Positions 23,314 through 32,385 of a DNA stretch of 46,692 bases are shown here, piece by piece. The translations under genes were made by a program, and so were the position numbers. How positions within the stretch are numbered: the stretch's first letter is position 1; each line of letters opens with the position of its first letter. Origin of the DNA: Desulfobacteraceae bacterium (lineage in GTDB: Bacteria > Desulfobacterota > Desulfobacteria > Desulfobacterales > Desulfosarcinaceae); NCBI GenBank assembly GCA_003599575.1, contig QZKV01000097.1, forward strand, positions 1-46,692. Reading direction: 5' to 3'. Below the pieces are notes generated by a model, which was not told where the DNA came from, did not search any database, and was given only the letters and a program-made list of their open reading frames with translations.

Positions 23314-24555
23314 TTGATATTCAAATCCGCTATTTCAAAAATCTACATGGATCTTCCGTTATCCTTGATCCTGGTTTTTTCTTTGATCACAGGCCTGCTG
23401 AGCATGGGGCTGCCAAACCGGGGCCATGCCAATTCGTTGCCGCAACTGCCCGCCGAGGTCGAGACCGGTCTGACCCATTTGCTTGCCTTATGTGCTTCCG
23501 AGCAGGAAGCGCGCGAAGTGGATTTGGAAAAAATCTCTGCGGTTGCGGCATTTGTTCGAAGCGCGTCTGAAATGGGGACCGGCACGCCCCAGGAACGTGA
23601 CCACTCGAAGGGTTCATATATCGCCTACAGCATTGCGAGATCTCTTCCGGAGATCATACGTTACACCTACAACCACCGCATTCCGGAAGGCGCCATCAAT
23701 CCTTCCTCCGTCAATTACTCTTATTGGAAAGAGCTGCCGGGAAGCGCCAAGATATTGCCGGACATCTGGAAATCCCTGGATGTTTTTTCCGAACCGCTGT
23801 TTGCCAGGGGGGTGCGGCGCGAGTCCATAGCACCGGACCTGCATACCGGCGCCTATTACGAATACGATTTGCAAAGAGCGTTTATCATCTATCGCCAGGG
23901 AACCATGCGCGTGGTCGTTTCCCTGTCCAATCAACTCGGGGATTCGGAGGTGGGCCGCAAGGGGTTTATCGTCGGCAACGATCAGGATTGGAACTATCTT
24001 TACACCCAGGCTGAAGGATTGAACAAGTCGGGGCTGGGCTGGGTCAAATCGAAAATCTACTCCTTTCGTTCAGTTTGTTTCTATGTGGAAGACAGTGCCC
24101 GGCCCGGAGCCGTGCGGATCGGTGTTTTTCAATGGCTGGGGGCCGGTTGGGCGGGCATCAATCTGGTGGATTCGCACCATATCCGCAATGGGTTGGAGCG
24201 CTATGCCAAAGGCTTAAAAGGTATGCTGGAATCCGAAAGAATGCCCGATGCGCGGACGCTTGAGCACGTGTATGCCGCTTTGAACAAGACGCAAGAGGAT
24301 GTGCTGCGGGAAAAAGCATTGGACATCACCCGCCACATCAAACGCAAGGCCGAGCAGGACCATGCGCTGAGAGAGAAGGGCGCCATCAAGGAGATGAACG
24401 AAACGGACTATGTGGCGCGTTTGGACAAGGAAAGATTGGTCAGCATGCTCATGCGCGAGTTTGTCAAATACAGTCTCGGCAAGGAGACGCCCCTGAGTTC
24501 CAGTTTCTGGTTGGCGCTTAAGGATGTCATCATCCCGGAGCAACCGTTTTCCTGA
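23314..24555 (+). CDS. Exported orphan protein (413 aa)
   Basis: TTG 23314 with SD aggag 6 bases upstream starts a signal-anchor-like sequence (PLSLILVFSLITGLLSM) ending near ANS at residue 40. The mature part contains YSYWKELPGSAKILPDIWK, GAYYEYDLQRAFIIYRQGTM, and VGNDQDWNYLYTQAEGLN followed by KSGLGWVKSKIYSF. No catalytic signature is visible. The C-terminal 130 aa are helical and charged. I do not recognise the family; a periplasmic role is likely. A second in-frame start (ATG 23347) would shorten the signal. Confidence 0.75.
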   Translation: MIFKSAISKIYMDLPLSLILVFSLITGLLSMGLPNRGHANSLPQLPAEVETGLTHLLALCASEQEAREVDLEKISAVAAFVRSASEMGTGTPQERDHSKGSYIAYSIARSLPEIIRYTYNHRIPEGAINPSSVNYSYWKELPGSAKILPDIWKSLDVFSEPLFARGVRRESIAPDLHTGAYYEYDLQRAFIIYRQGTMRVVVSLSNQLGDSEVGRKGFIVGNDQDWNYLYTQAEGLNKSGLGWVKSKIYSFRSVCFYVEDSARPGAVRIGVFQWLGAGWAGINLVDSHHIRNGLERYAKGLKGMLESERMPDARTLEHVYAALNKTQEDVLREKALDITRHIKRKAEQDHALREKGAIKEMNETDYVARLDKERLVSMLMREFVKYSLGKETPLSSSFWLALKDVIIPEQPFS

Positions 24556-24732
24556 GTGCCGGTGATTCAGTTGGTGCGCACCCCACAATTTGGGCTGAAG
24601 CGGATATGTTATCGACCTGCGCTTTTGCTCTTACAGATCCTGTTCGTGGGGATGGGGAGCCCGGCATCGGGGGCGGTAGTGGTATCCAAGCCGATCTCCG
24701 TGCTGGGCCGTGCCGGTTGACGGATTTCCGGT

Positions 24733-25164
24733 TCAGCGGGTTTGAATCTCAATGCCCAGCGCCGCCAGCATTGCGCTTGCCTCCCCCCGCAGGACCTTGC
24801 CCAACTCTGCCCGCGCCACATCATGGGCCACTCCGTTTTTTCGCAGCATGTGCATCAACTTGTCGAAAAGCTCGCGGCGCCTGCGCCCCTCGCGGGCGGG
24901 ATCGCGACGATCGATAAAACGGTCCATCAGTGTGGAACCGCAGAGGCAATTGCGGAACAGTTCGATGATTGTTTTATCCGATTCATCCTGAGTGCTTTTC
25001 AGTCCGCTGACGCCTGCGCGCACCGATCGGGTTTCTCGAATGAACTCCTCCGCCGATGCATACGACCTCCCGCAGGAAGGGCAGGTTTTGGGAAATGCGG
25101 TTTGCGATAGTTCTTTCAATCCCTCATATAGTTCCAACAGCGCCTCGCCCGGCTTCATAGCCAC
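24733..25164 (-). CDS. Small zinc-finger-like protein (143 aa)
   Basis: The product has one CPSCGRSY zinc-ribbon half near residue 29 and a second Cys pair NCLCGST near 73, together a likely single zinc site. The rest is helical: LFDKLMHMLRKNGVAHDVARAEL near 100 and a final EASAMLAALGIEIQ. No known enzyme is recognised; similar small proteins are seen in Desulfobacterota as uncharacterised. It stands alone on the minus strand between an exported orphan and a gene-free stretch. Confidence 0.7.
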   Translation of the reverse strand: MAMKPGEALLELYEGLKELSQTAFPKTCPSCGRSYASAEEFIRETRSVRAGVSGLKSTQDESDKTIIELFRNCLCGSTLMDRFIDRRDPAREGRRRRELFDKLMHMLRKNGVAHDVARAELGKVLRGEASAMLAALGIEIQTR

Positions 25165-25564
25165 CGTTCCTGTTCTTGGATGAAGGAGCCTTCATACCAT
25201 AGGCGTGCCTGAAACGCCTGTGATACGCAAGCCCTATTATAAAGTTTACCGAAATTAATCGGCAGGTGAATGCCGGGCTTGAGTTCGTTTTTGGTGGGTG
25301 CTGAGACGGGTCGGCCAATTCAAATCCACCTTTTAGGGTTGGTTTCTCTGGGAAACTTTGCCTTACCCACTTGCGCTGCAAAGGGGTCATTGCGAAGAAT
25401 CAATATGCAACCCATGAAAAACTTGACTTATTCTACGTTTTGGCTTTATTCTTTGAGCTAAATTGAAGCTGCCGGGGCCTTTGCCGGCAGGTCGAGCCCC
25501 AAAACGCCAGTGTTGAAGGGCGTCCGATCACAAGCAACCCCTCCTGGGGAGGAATCAGACACGC
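25165..25564. other. Gene-free stretch upstream of yggT
   Basis: No gene is seen in these 400 bases. A possible promoter is TTGACT (25423-25428), 16-base spacer, TTTATT (25445-25450). A GC-rich hairpin-like sequence (GCTGCCGGGGCCTTTGCCGGCAGG, too imperfect to call) lies near 25468. Confidence 0.35.
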
Positions 25565-25870
25565 ATGTACTTTATCGGTTATCTGCTGAGAGCCGTGGCC
25601 ACCATTCTAAACATGGTGCTGACCCTCTACCTGTGGATCATCATAGCGCGGGCCATATTGTCATGGGTCAACCCCGACCCGTTCAATCCCATCGTGCGCT
25701 TCATCCATAACATTACTGAACCGGTGCTCGGCAGGCTGAGATCGAGAGTGCCGCTGTTTTTCGGCGGCATCGATTTCTCTCCGATGATCGCGATCCTGGT
25801 GATCGTCCTGCTGACCAACTGGCTTGTTCCCAGCCTGGATCAATTGGGACAAAACCTGCTCCATCCATAG
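25565..25870 (+). CDS. YggT family membrane protein
   Basis: This 101-aa protein has two transmembrane helices (the first through LYLWIIIARAILSWV, the second IAILVIVLLTNWLV) and the family signature SWVNPDPFNPIVRFIHNITEP followed by PLLFGGIDFSP-like residues. YggT proteins are linked to membrane/osmotic functions and, as here, often sit before divIVA in cell-envelope clusters. The SD ggggagg lies upstream. It is probably co-transcribed with divIVA, 22 bases downstream. Confidence 0.9.
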   Translation: MYFIGYLLRAVATILNMVLTLYLWIIIARAILSWVNPDPFNPIVRFIHNITEPVLGRLRSRVPLFFGGIDFSPMIAILVIVLLTNWLVPSLDQLGQNLLHP

Positions 25871-25892
25871 TTTTCAAAGAGAGGATAGCAAA

Positions 25893-26408
25893 ATGAGTCT
25901 CACACCCTTGGACATACAGCAACAACGATTCCGGGTGCGGCTTCGCGGATTCGATATTCGTGAAGTGGACCGCTTCCTCGAACATATTGCCGAGAGCCTA
26001 TCCGCCCTGCAGAGTGAAAACAAGAATCTGAAAGAAGAGGTGCGGCGGCTCAAGCTGGAAACACAGGGATACAAAGAACGCGAAGAAACCTTCAAACGAG
26101 CCATGCTGAACTCGCAAAAAGTTTTGGAGCAGATGAAGGAAAATGCGCGCAAGTCGGCGGAAATCATCATCGCCGATGCCGAGGTAAAAGCGGAGAAAAT
26201 CCTGAACCGCGCCCACAACCGTCTATCCCAGCTGCACGAGGATATTGCCGAACTCAAACGGCAACGCATGCAAATCGAGGTGCAGATTCGATCCATCATA
26301 GAGGCCCATTCCAAGTTGCTGGAAATCGGCAAGGAAAGTATGGATGCCATAGATGAGTCGGACAGCAAGGTGACCGTTCTCAAACAACCACCCAGCACTT
26401 TAAGTTAA
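25893..26408 (+). CDS. DivIVA-domain polarity/division protein
   Basis: The protein starts with the DivIVA signature SLTPLDIQQQRFRVRLRGFD, then REVDRFLEHIAESL, which forms the lipid-binding crossed-loop end. A long coiled coil follows (about residues 30-150). DivIVA proteins assemble at curved membranes (poles, division site) and recruit partners. ATG 25893 has an agagagga SD; an upstream in-frame start would put extra residues before the signature and is not used. At 171 aa it is short but within range. Beside yggT and the pilT genes it may help place pili or envelope machinery. Confidence 0.92.
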   Translation: MSLTPLDIQQQRFRVRLRGFDIREVDRFLEHIAESLSALQSENKNLKEEVRRLKLETQGYKEREETFKRAMLNSQKVLEQMKENARKSAEIIIADAEVKAEKILNRAHNRLSQLHEDIAELKRQRMQIEVQIRSIIEAHSKLLEIGKESMDAIDESDSKVTVLKQPPSTLS

Positions 26409-26540
26409 ACCCGCCTGCCTTCCCGGCCGATACTGTAGAGGAGAACCGGACCACCGGTCGATCAATGCACGGCCGTTGTGAATTGAAAATCGAAATTGCT
26501 GTAGACAAACGGACCACTTTACACCTGCGGGGAGTTGCCA

Positions 26541-27623
26541 ATGGCAAAAATCGATGCCTTTTTCAAGTTGATGCACGATCAGAACGCCTCCGATTTGCAC
26601 CTGATGTCCGGTCAGCCGCCTGCCCTGCGGGTTCATGGTGATATCGAACGGGTCAAATACAAAATATTGGATAATGACGAATTGCGGGTCATGCTGTATG
26701 AAATTGCAGCCGAGGATAAGATCAAAACCTTTGAAGAAACCGGTGATGTCGACTTCGGCTATGAGATTCCCGGCCTGGCGCGCTACCGGGCCAACTTTTT
26801 CATGCAAAAAAACGGTGTGGGCGCGGTCTTTCGCGAAATACCCAGCACCATTATGACCTGCGAACAGCTCGGCCTGCCATCGGTGATCAGCAAGCTGGCG
26901 TCACTGCCGCGCGGGCTGGTGATCGTCACCGGCCCCACCGGCAGCGGCAAATCGACCACTTTGGCCGCCGTTATCGACGAAGCCAACCGCCAGCGCGCCG
27001 ACCACATCATCACCATCGAAGACCCGATTGAATTTGTGCACAAGAGCCAGGGGTGTCTGGTCAACCAGCGCGAAGTGGGCATACACACCAAATCTTTTTC
27101 AGCCGCCTTGCGCGGCGCGCTGCGGGAGGACCCCGATATCATCCTGGTCGGCGAAATGCGTGACCTGATCACCATGAGTTTGGCCATTGAAGCGGCCTCC
27201 ACCGGGCACCTTGTCTTTTCAACCCTGCACACCACCAGCGCTGCCAAAACCGTTGACCGTATCGTCGAGGTGTTTCCCGCCGAAGAGCAGGGGCAGATCC
27301 GCTCCACCCTGGCGGACGGCATCCGGGCCGTCTTATCGCAAACGCTTTTCAAGCGTATCGACAAAAAGGGTCGCATTCCGGCCCTGGAAATATTGATCGC
27401 CACCCCGGCGGTGCGCAACCTGATCCGTGAGGGCAAATCGCATCAGATCCCCTCCATGATTCAGACCGGGAAAAAATATGGTATGCAGCTTCTCGACGAT
27501 GCCATTATGGAGCTTTTCAACAAAGGCAAGATCAGCGCCGATGATGCCTATAACAAAGCCAATGACAAAGGCCGCTTCCGGCCGCTGCTCAAGGCGCCGC
27601 CCACCGATTTTACCGAGGCGTAA
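26541..27623 (+). CDS. pilT: Type IV pilus retraction ATPase
   Basis: This hexameric ATPase powers pilus retraction and twitching. The N-terminal PAS-like domain starts MAKIDAFFKLMHDQNASDLH. The core has Walker A GPTGSGKST (near 132), an Asp-box TIEDPIEF, atypical Walker B DIILVGEMRD (near 200) and the His box STLHTTSAAKTVDRI. The C-terminus AVLSQTLFKR...FEILIATPAVRNLIREGK is PilT-like. At 360 aa it matches PilT. ATG 26541 has a gcgggga SD; TTG at 26535 is not preferred. A second, diverged paralogue follows directly. Confidence 0.95.
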   Translation: MAKIDAFFKLMHDQNASDLHLMSGQPPALRVHGDIERVKYKILDNDELRVMLYEIAAEDKIKTFEETGDVDFGYEIPGLARYRANFFMQKNGVGAVFREIPSTIMTCEQLGLPSVISKLASLPRGLVIVTGPTGSGKSTTLAAVIDEANRQRADHIITIEDPIEFVHKSQGCLVNQREVGIHTKSFSAALRGALREDPDIILVGEMRDLITMSLAIEAASTGHLVFSTLHTTSAAKTVDRIVEVFPAEEQGQIRSTLADGIRAVLSQTLFKRIDKKGRIPALEILIATPAVRNLIREGKSHQIPSMIQTGKKYGMQLLDDAIMELFNKGKISADDAYNKANDKGRFRPLLKAPPTDFTEA

Positions 27624-27659
27624 TCCCCCACGGCGATCGGCCGATACCGAGAGGGCGTA

Positions 27660-28826
27660 ATGAAAAAGCAGGAAATCGAACATATTCTAACGCGAATGCT
27701 CGACTCTCACAGCAATGTGTCGGACCTCAATTTAACCGTCGGCAGGCCCTTGCAGGTGGAAAGCTCCGGCGAGCTGTTGCCGGTGGAGATGAAGCCGTCC
27801 ATTAAAAGTTTGACCCCATTTCAGACCGAGGTGGTGGCTTTGAACCTGATCGACAGCGACCGTCGTCTGACCGAAACCCTGCTGCGAACCGGGTCATGCG
27901 ACCTTTCCTACAGCCTGCCCGGGAAAGCGCGCTTTCGTGTCAATATTTTTGCGCAATCGGGGCATTTTTCCATTGTGCTGCGCCAGTTGGAGTCCAAAGT
28001 GCCCACCGTCCGGGATATGAAGTTACCCCCCTCTTTTTTCGAAATGGGCAAGGAACTCAACGGCATCATCATTTTCACGGGCGCTACCGGAACCGGTAAA
28101 ACCACCAGCTTGGCGGCCATTCTAGAAGAGATCAATGAACACCGATCGGTTCATGTGGTCACCCTGGAAGATCCCATCGAGTATCAGCATCCCCATAAAA
28201 AAGCGACCTTCAACCAACGCGAATTGGGACGCGATTTCGATTCATTCGCCAATGGGCTGCGGGCGGCGCTGCGCCAGGCGCCCAAGGTGATCCTGGTGGG
28301 TGAAATGCGCGACCGAGAAACCGTGGAGATCGGGTTGACGGCCGCGGAAACAGGCCACCTGGTGCTGAGCACATTGCATACGGTGGACGCCGGCCAAACC
28401 ATCAACCGTATTTTAGGTCTGTTTGCCAACGAAGAAGAAAAACAGATTCGCATCCGCATGGCGGACACCTTTCGTTGGGTGGTCAGCCAGCGCTTGTTGC
28501 CTAAAATCGGGGGGGGGCGGGTGGCCGCTTTTGAAATTTTGCGCAGCAACTTGCGGGTCAAGGAAGCCATTCTGAACGGCGAATCGGAAGGCAAGACTTT
28601 TTATGAAATGATGGAGACCGGACGTCCCTTCGGGATGACGACCTTTGACGACTCCATTGTGGCGCTCTATGAAGAGGGGCTGATCACCCAGGACACCGCC
28701 CTGGCCTATGGTTCTCACAAGGCCGTGGTCAGCAGAGGCATCGACAAGGTAAAAAGCGCACGCGGCGAAGCCACCACCGATATCAAAGATTTGGAACTGG
28801 ATCGCGGATACGGACGCAGGGCATAA
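27660..28826 (+). CDS. PilT/PilU-like ATPase paralogue
   Basis: This second retraction-type ATPase is adjacent to pilT (36 bases apart). The Walker A is GATGTGKTTS (near 140), with TLEDPIEYQHP and VILVGEMRDRETVEIGL (near 215) and STLHTVDAGQTINRI. It has a longer C-terminal tail rich in Lys/Glu (YGSHKAVVSRGIDKVKSARGE) than PilT. Paralogues of this sort (PilU) modify retraction force and need PilT for activity in some species. It may do that here, or act on another pilus. At 388 aa it is slightly long. Confidence 0.87.
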   Translation: MKKQEIEHILTRMLDSHSNVSDLNLTVGRPLQVESSGELLPVEMKPSIKSLTPFQTEVVALNLIDSDRRLTETLLRTGSCDLSYSLPGKARFRVNIFAQSGHFSIVLRQLESKVPTVRDMKLPPSFFEMGKELNGIIIFTGATGTGKTTSLAAILEEINEHRSVHVVTLEDPIEYQHPHKKATFNQRELGRDFDSFANGLRAALRQAPKVILVGEMRDRETVEIGLTAAETGHLVLSTLHTVDAGQTINRILGLFANEEEKQIRIRMADTFRWVVSQRLLPKIGGGRVAAFEILRSNLRVKEAILNGESEGKTFYEMMETGRPFGMTTFDDSIVALYEEGLITQDTALAYGSHKAVVSRGIDKVKSARGEATTDIKDLELDRGYGRRA

Positions 28827-28854
28827 AAGGTAAAACGGGAGCAATGCATCGCTT

Positions 28855-29508
28855 ATGGAAGTGATCTGCCAAAGTTGTCAGGGGAAACTCAAGATCGCCG
28901 ATGACAAACTGCCGGCGGGCAAGACCGCCGCAGTGAAATGTCCGCGCTGCCAGTCCCGTATCAGCGTAACCCGCCCTGAAGAGAAGGACAAGGCGGCGGA
29001 AGATGCTCTGGAGGATCTGTTTGATTTTTCCGATGGTGAAGGCGATGGGTATGATGCTGCTGAAAAGCCGTTCGATTTTATCGAGGATGAGGGGAAAACG
29101 GCCCTCGTGTGCGAATCGGACGGGTTGATTCGCGATAAAATCAAGCCCACGCTGGAAACGCTCGAATACCACATCAGCGAAGTGCCCAACAGCCGTGAAG
29201 CACTCAAGAAGATGCGCTATCACACCTACGACGTTATTCTGCTGAATGAATATTTTGACACGCGTGATCCCGATGCCAACGCCGTTCTGATCTATCTTGA
29301 GCGCATGGCCATGGAAACCCGCCGCAATATTTTCGTCATCCTTCTTACAACGCGCTTTCGAACCATGGATCACATGCTCGCCTTTCAAAAAAGCGTGAAC
29401 ATGATCGTGAACCTGCGCAATATTGATGACTTTGACAAGATTTTACAGCGCGGTCTGGCCGATTACGGATTGTTTTATAAAATTTTCAAGGAAACGCTCA
29501 CCCAGTAA
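28855..29508 (+). CDS. Zinc-ribbon protein with receiver-like domain
   Basis: The first 40 residues are a zinc-ribbon of the MJ0042/pilus-associated type (CQSCQGKLKIADDKLP then KCPRCQSRI). An acidic linker (DALEDLFDFSDGEGDG) follows. The C-terminal 130 aa look like a CheY-type fold (TALVCESDGLIRDKIKPTLE, YDVILLNEYFDTRDPD, VILLTT) but with phosphoacceptor residues not clearly in place. It may be a pseudo-receiver for protein contacts. It follows the ATPase by 28 bases and overlaps the next gene by one base (TAATG), so all are probably one operon. Confidence 0.72.
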   Translation: MEVICQSCQGKLKIADDKLPAGKTAAVKCPRCQSRISVTRPEEKDKAAEDALEDLFDFSDGEGDGYDAAEKPFDFIEDEGKTALVCESDGLIRDKIKPTLETLEYHISEVPNSREALKKMRYHTYDVILLNEYFDTRDPDANAVLIYLERMAMETRRNIFVILLTTRFRTMDHMLAFQKSVNMIVNLRNIDDFDKILQRGLADYGLFYKIFKETLTQ

Positions 29509-30449
29509 TGTTCGCATCAGCCACCATCCAGCGTATGGATGAAAATCTCTACCTGGTGCCGCTGCCGGTTCCCATAGCCGGGTTTGAAGGTTTTATAACG
29601 GCCTGGATCTATACGGGCGGCCCAGTGGCATTGATCGATGTCGGACCATCCAGTACGAAAGACCACCTGATCTCCGCGCTGGACGAAATCGGCGTGCGGC
29701 ACCTTGACTGGATTCTGCTGACCCATGTGCATCTCGATCATTCCGGCGCCATAGGCCATATCAGCCGTGCTTTTTCCAAGACCCCGGTGGTCTGCCATCC
29801 CAAAGCGGCCGAACACTTGATCGAACCGCAACGGCTGTGGGAAGGTTCTGTGAAAACCCTCGGAGAGGTGGCGCACCGGTATGGCCCCATTGCACCGGTG
29901 GCGGATACGCAAGTGCTCACGGCCGATCAACTGCGCGTGCCGGAGATCATCCCGATTGCCACGCCGGGCCACGCACCGCACCATTACTGCTACTTCATCG
30001 GCGATGTGCTGTTTGCCGGCGAGGCCGGCGGCGTCTGCTTGCCTGTAAGCGACACCCGCTACTACATGCGTCCGGCCACCCCGCCCCGTTTCATATTGGA
30101 GATCTATCTCGACAGCATTGACCGGTTGATCGCCAGACAACCGCAAACGATCTGTTATGGGCACGTCGGCATGCGACCCGATGCCTCCGCCATGCTGCAA
30201 ACCCACAGCGATCAACTGCGGCTCTGGCAGCAACTGGTGAAACCCTTTTTTGCGTCTGCGCCGGAGGGTGGCGAGGATTCGCTTACCGCCTGTCTGGCCC
30301 ATATGCTTGACAGCGATCCGCTGCTTTCCGGCTTTTCGCTTTTGTCGCCTGCCGCCCAGGACCGCGAAAGATTTTTTCTGCGCAATAGCCTGAAAGGGTA
30401 TTGGGGCTATTTCCGGGACAAAGATGTGAGTTTGCAGGGTGGAGTTTGA
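29508..30449 (+). CDS. Metallo-beta-lactamase-fold hydrolase
   Basis: This MBL-fold metalloenzyme has the metal-binding HVHLDHSGAIGH motif (HxHxDH, near residue 73), a later His in ATPGHAPHHYC (near 153), an Asp/Gly strand LFAGEAGG (near 167) and CYGHVG (near 217), all in the order of the glyoxalase II-like group. Its substrate is unknown; the operon context with pilus ATPases does not settle it. The start ATG overlaps the preceding stop by one base (translational coupling). The last codons merge with a dispersed repeat that begins at 30446. Confidence 0.87.
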   Translation: MFASATIQRMDENLYLVPLPVPIAGFEGFITAWIYTGGPVALIDVGPSSTKDHLISALDEIGVRHLDWILLTHVHLDHSGAIGHISRAFSKTPVVCHPKAAEHLIEPQRLWEGSVKTLGEVAHRYGPIAPVADTQVLTADQLRVPEIIPIATPGHAPHHYCYFIGDVLFAGEAGGVCLPVSDTRYYMRPATPPRFILEIYLDSIDRLIARQPQTICYGHVGMRPDASAMLQTHSDQLRLWQQLVKPFFASAPEGGEDSLTACLAHMLDSDPLLSGFSLLSPAAQDRERFFLRNSLKGYWGYFRDKDVSLQGGV

Positions 30450-30470
30450 TGGATTCGTAAAAGTCCGAAT
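30446..30470. repeat. Dispersed repeat, second copy
   Basis: TTGATGGATTCGTAAAAGTC and the next five bases match 15501-15525 at all but three positions. It starts at the stop codon of the hydrolase gene. No inverted right arm like that at 15579-15589 is obvious, so this copy is probably truncated. No gene is seen between 30450 and 30548. Confidence 0.5.
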
Positions 30471-30548
30471 TGGATTTCGGATTTGCTCTGCCAGCCTGCG
30501 GTCATTTGAAGAAATTCAAGTTCAACCAAGCATCGACTGAGGCAGTGG

Positions 30549-31325
30549 CTAAGGTGATCCTGCCAAGCTGTCGGCGATAATTTTCAATCCCTCCAGTGTC
30601 AGGTTCGGTTCCACTGATTCGATGGTGGTGGCGACATTTTGAATCAGGGGCGCCAGGCCGCCGGTTGCAATCACTTTGCATTGTGTTTTCATCTCGGCGC
30701 GGATGCGCTGCACCATTCCGTCAACCATGGCGGCATAGCCGTAAATAATGCCCGATTGAATACTGGCGATGGTGTCTTTGCCCACCACTTGGGTCGGCGG
30801 TTTGAAGATTTCCACGCGCGGCAACTTGGAAGCCCGCGCGAAGAGCGCTTCCGCAGCGATACCGATCCCTGGGCAGATGGCCCCCCCAAGGTATTCACCG
30901 CTTTCGGAAATCACATCGAAGGTCGTGGCCGTCCCGAAGTCGATGACAATTAGACTGGTGCGGTAGTGCTGGAAGGCCGCCACTGAATTGACGATGCGAT
31001 CGGCGCCCACTTCCTTTGGGTTGTTGTACAGTATGGGCATGCCCGGATAAGATCTGGCGTCGATCCAATGGGGTGCATGCCCCAGGTATTTGCGGCAAAA
31101 AGAATCCAGGATATTGACCATGGGCGGAACGACACTCGATATGATGGTCTTGGCGATCTCGTGAAACTCGAGACGGCTGCGCGCGAACAGGCCGGCGGCC
31201 AGGACGTTGAATTCATCTTCGGTGGTATTGCGTTCGGTGCGAATGCGCCAGTGAGCGGTAAGCTGGTCGCCCTTAAACACGCCGAGAACGATATTGGTGT
31301 TGCCCACATCGATGACAAGCAGCAT
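30549..31325 (-). CDS. coaX: Type III pantothenate kinase
   Basis: It phosphorylates pantothenate in the first step of coenzyme A synthesis. CoaX belongs to the acetate/sugar-kinase-like (ASKHA) fold: phosphate-1 motif MLLVIDVGNTNIVLGVF, GADRIVNSVAAF near 107 (substrate-site Asp/Arg), phosphate-2 loop VIDFGTATTFD near 126, GGAICPGI near 144 and ATGGLAP near 222 (adenosine site). At 258 aa it is full length. It lies upstream of the GTACGA-rich repeat and the folP-ftsH-tilS set, all on the minus strand. Confidence 0.95.
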   Translation of the reverse strand: MLLVIDVGNTNIVLGVFKGDQLTAHWRIRTERNTTEDEFNVLAAGLFARSRLEFHEIAKTIISSVVPPMVNILDSFCRKYLGHAPHWIDARSYPGMPILYNNPKEVGADRIVNSVAAFQHYRTSLIVIDFGTATTFDVISESGEYLGGAICPGIGIAAEALFARASKLPRVEIFKPPTQVVGKDTIASIQSGIIYGYAAMVDGMVQRIRAEMKTQCKVIATGGLAPLIQNVATTIESVEPNLTLEGLKIIADSLAGSP

Positions 31326-31356
31326 TTACCAGATTCCTTCCCAAGGTTTGTGGAAT

Positions 31357-31428
31357 TCGTACTCGTACGCGTGCTCGTACTCGAAAAATGCGAATCGAGT
31401 ACGGGAACGAGTACGCGTACGAGTACGA
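31357..31428. repeat. GTACGA/CGTACT hairpin repeat
   Basis: The left arm (31357-31383) consists of CGTACT-type units; the right arm (31396-31428) holds the inverse units, with a 6-base insertion. The two would fold into a long hairpin of over 20 bp, with an AAAAATGCGAAT-like loop. It sits between folP and coaX, which are both on the minus strand. It may be a dispersed repeat family or a binding site; no gene is inside. Confidence 0.65.
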
Positions 31429-31477
31429 GAGCGAAGGCCTTAAGTTAATGCCATTGACCTAAAACCTAAAACAGCCT

Positions 31478-32344
31478 TCAGGCCGATCTTACCGCATCCA
31501 ACACAGTCACCATCGCCTTCGTATTGACCACGTTGTGCACCCGCACGATGTGAGCGCCATTCATGATCGCCACAGCCAGTGCGGCCTGGGTTCCGGTTTC
31601 CACCTCGGGCCGGTCCGGGCTGAGCTCCTTGTGGGGCGGTTCCGCCAGTATTTTGCGGATGAACGCTTTGCGCGAAGGGCCGATCAGAATGGGTGCGCCC
31701 AATGCGGCGAGCGTGCCAAGTTTTTGAATCACCAGCAAATTGTGCCGGGCGGTTTTCCCGAACCCGATCCCCGGATCGATAATGATGTGCTCCCTTGGAA
31801 TGCCGGAACGCTCGGCCCGCTCAATGGCCTGTTTGAGGTAAAGAGCGATTTCGGCCATGAGATCTTCATATACGGGATCGATCTGCATGGTGCGGGGCGT
31901 TCCTTTCATGTGCATGAGAATGATCGGAACATGATGCCGCGCCGCGACAGCGGCCAGGTGCGGATCGATGGACAAGGCACTGATATCGTTGATCATGGAT
32001 GCGCCGGCGGCCAAAGCCGCCTCAGCAACAGCGGCTTTGGTGGTATCGATGGAGATGGGGACGGCGATGCGCGAGGCCAATTGCTCAATGACAGGCACCA
32101 CCCGGCGTTTTTCTTCTTCTTCGGTAACATCTTCGGCAAACGGGCGGCTCGATTCGCCGCCGATGTCGATAATGTCTGCTCCGGCTTTGACGAGACGCTC
32201 GGCTTGCGCCAGAGCTGCTTCGGATGAATGGAATTGACCGCCGTCGGAAAATGAATCGGGTGTGACGTTGACGATGCCCATGATGGCGGTGCGGCGTCCG
32301 AGTTCAAGTACGAAATTTTTCCAGCGCAGCGTGAAAGTGTGCAT
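31478..32344 (-). CDS. folP: Dihydropteroate synthase
   Basis: It condenses 7,8-dihydropterin pyrophosphate with para-aminobenzoate in folate synthesis; it is the sulfonamide target. Conserved loops are present: GIVNVTPDSFSDGG (loop 1), DIGGESSRPFAE (loop 2), SIDTTKAAVAEAAL, and IIDPGIGFGKT (near 205), with RVHNV near the end. The ATG at 32344 is used because the family normally begins a few residues before the first strand; TTG 32377 is possible. ftsH ends 41 bases upstream, so the gene is probably in the same minus-strand unit, which is a common ftsH-folP order. Confidence 0.94.
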   Translation of the reverse strand: MHTFTLRWKNFVLELGRRTAIMGIVNVTPDSFSDGGQFHSSEAALAQAERLVKAGADIIDIGGESSRPFAEDVTEEEEKRRVVPVIEQLASRIAVPISIDTTKAAVAEAALAAGASMINDISALSIDPHLAAVAARHHVPIILMHMKGTPRTMQIDPVYEDLMAEIALYLKQAIERAERSGIPREHIIIDPGIGFGKTARHNLLVIQKLGTLAALGAPILIGPSRKAFIRKILAEPPHKELSPDRPEVETGTQAALAVAIMNGAHIVRVHNVVNTKAMVTVLDAVRSA

Positions 32345-32385
32345 TGCGATTCCGTTGGCGATCGGCGTCTGCGACAATTTCAGTT

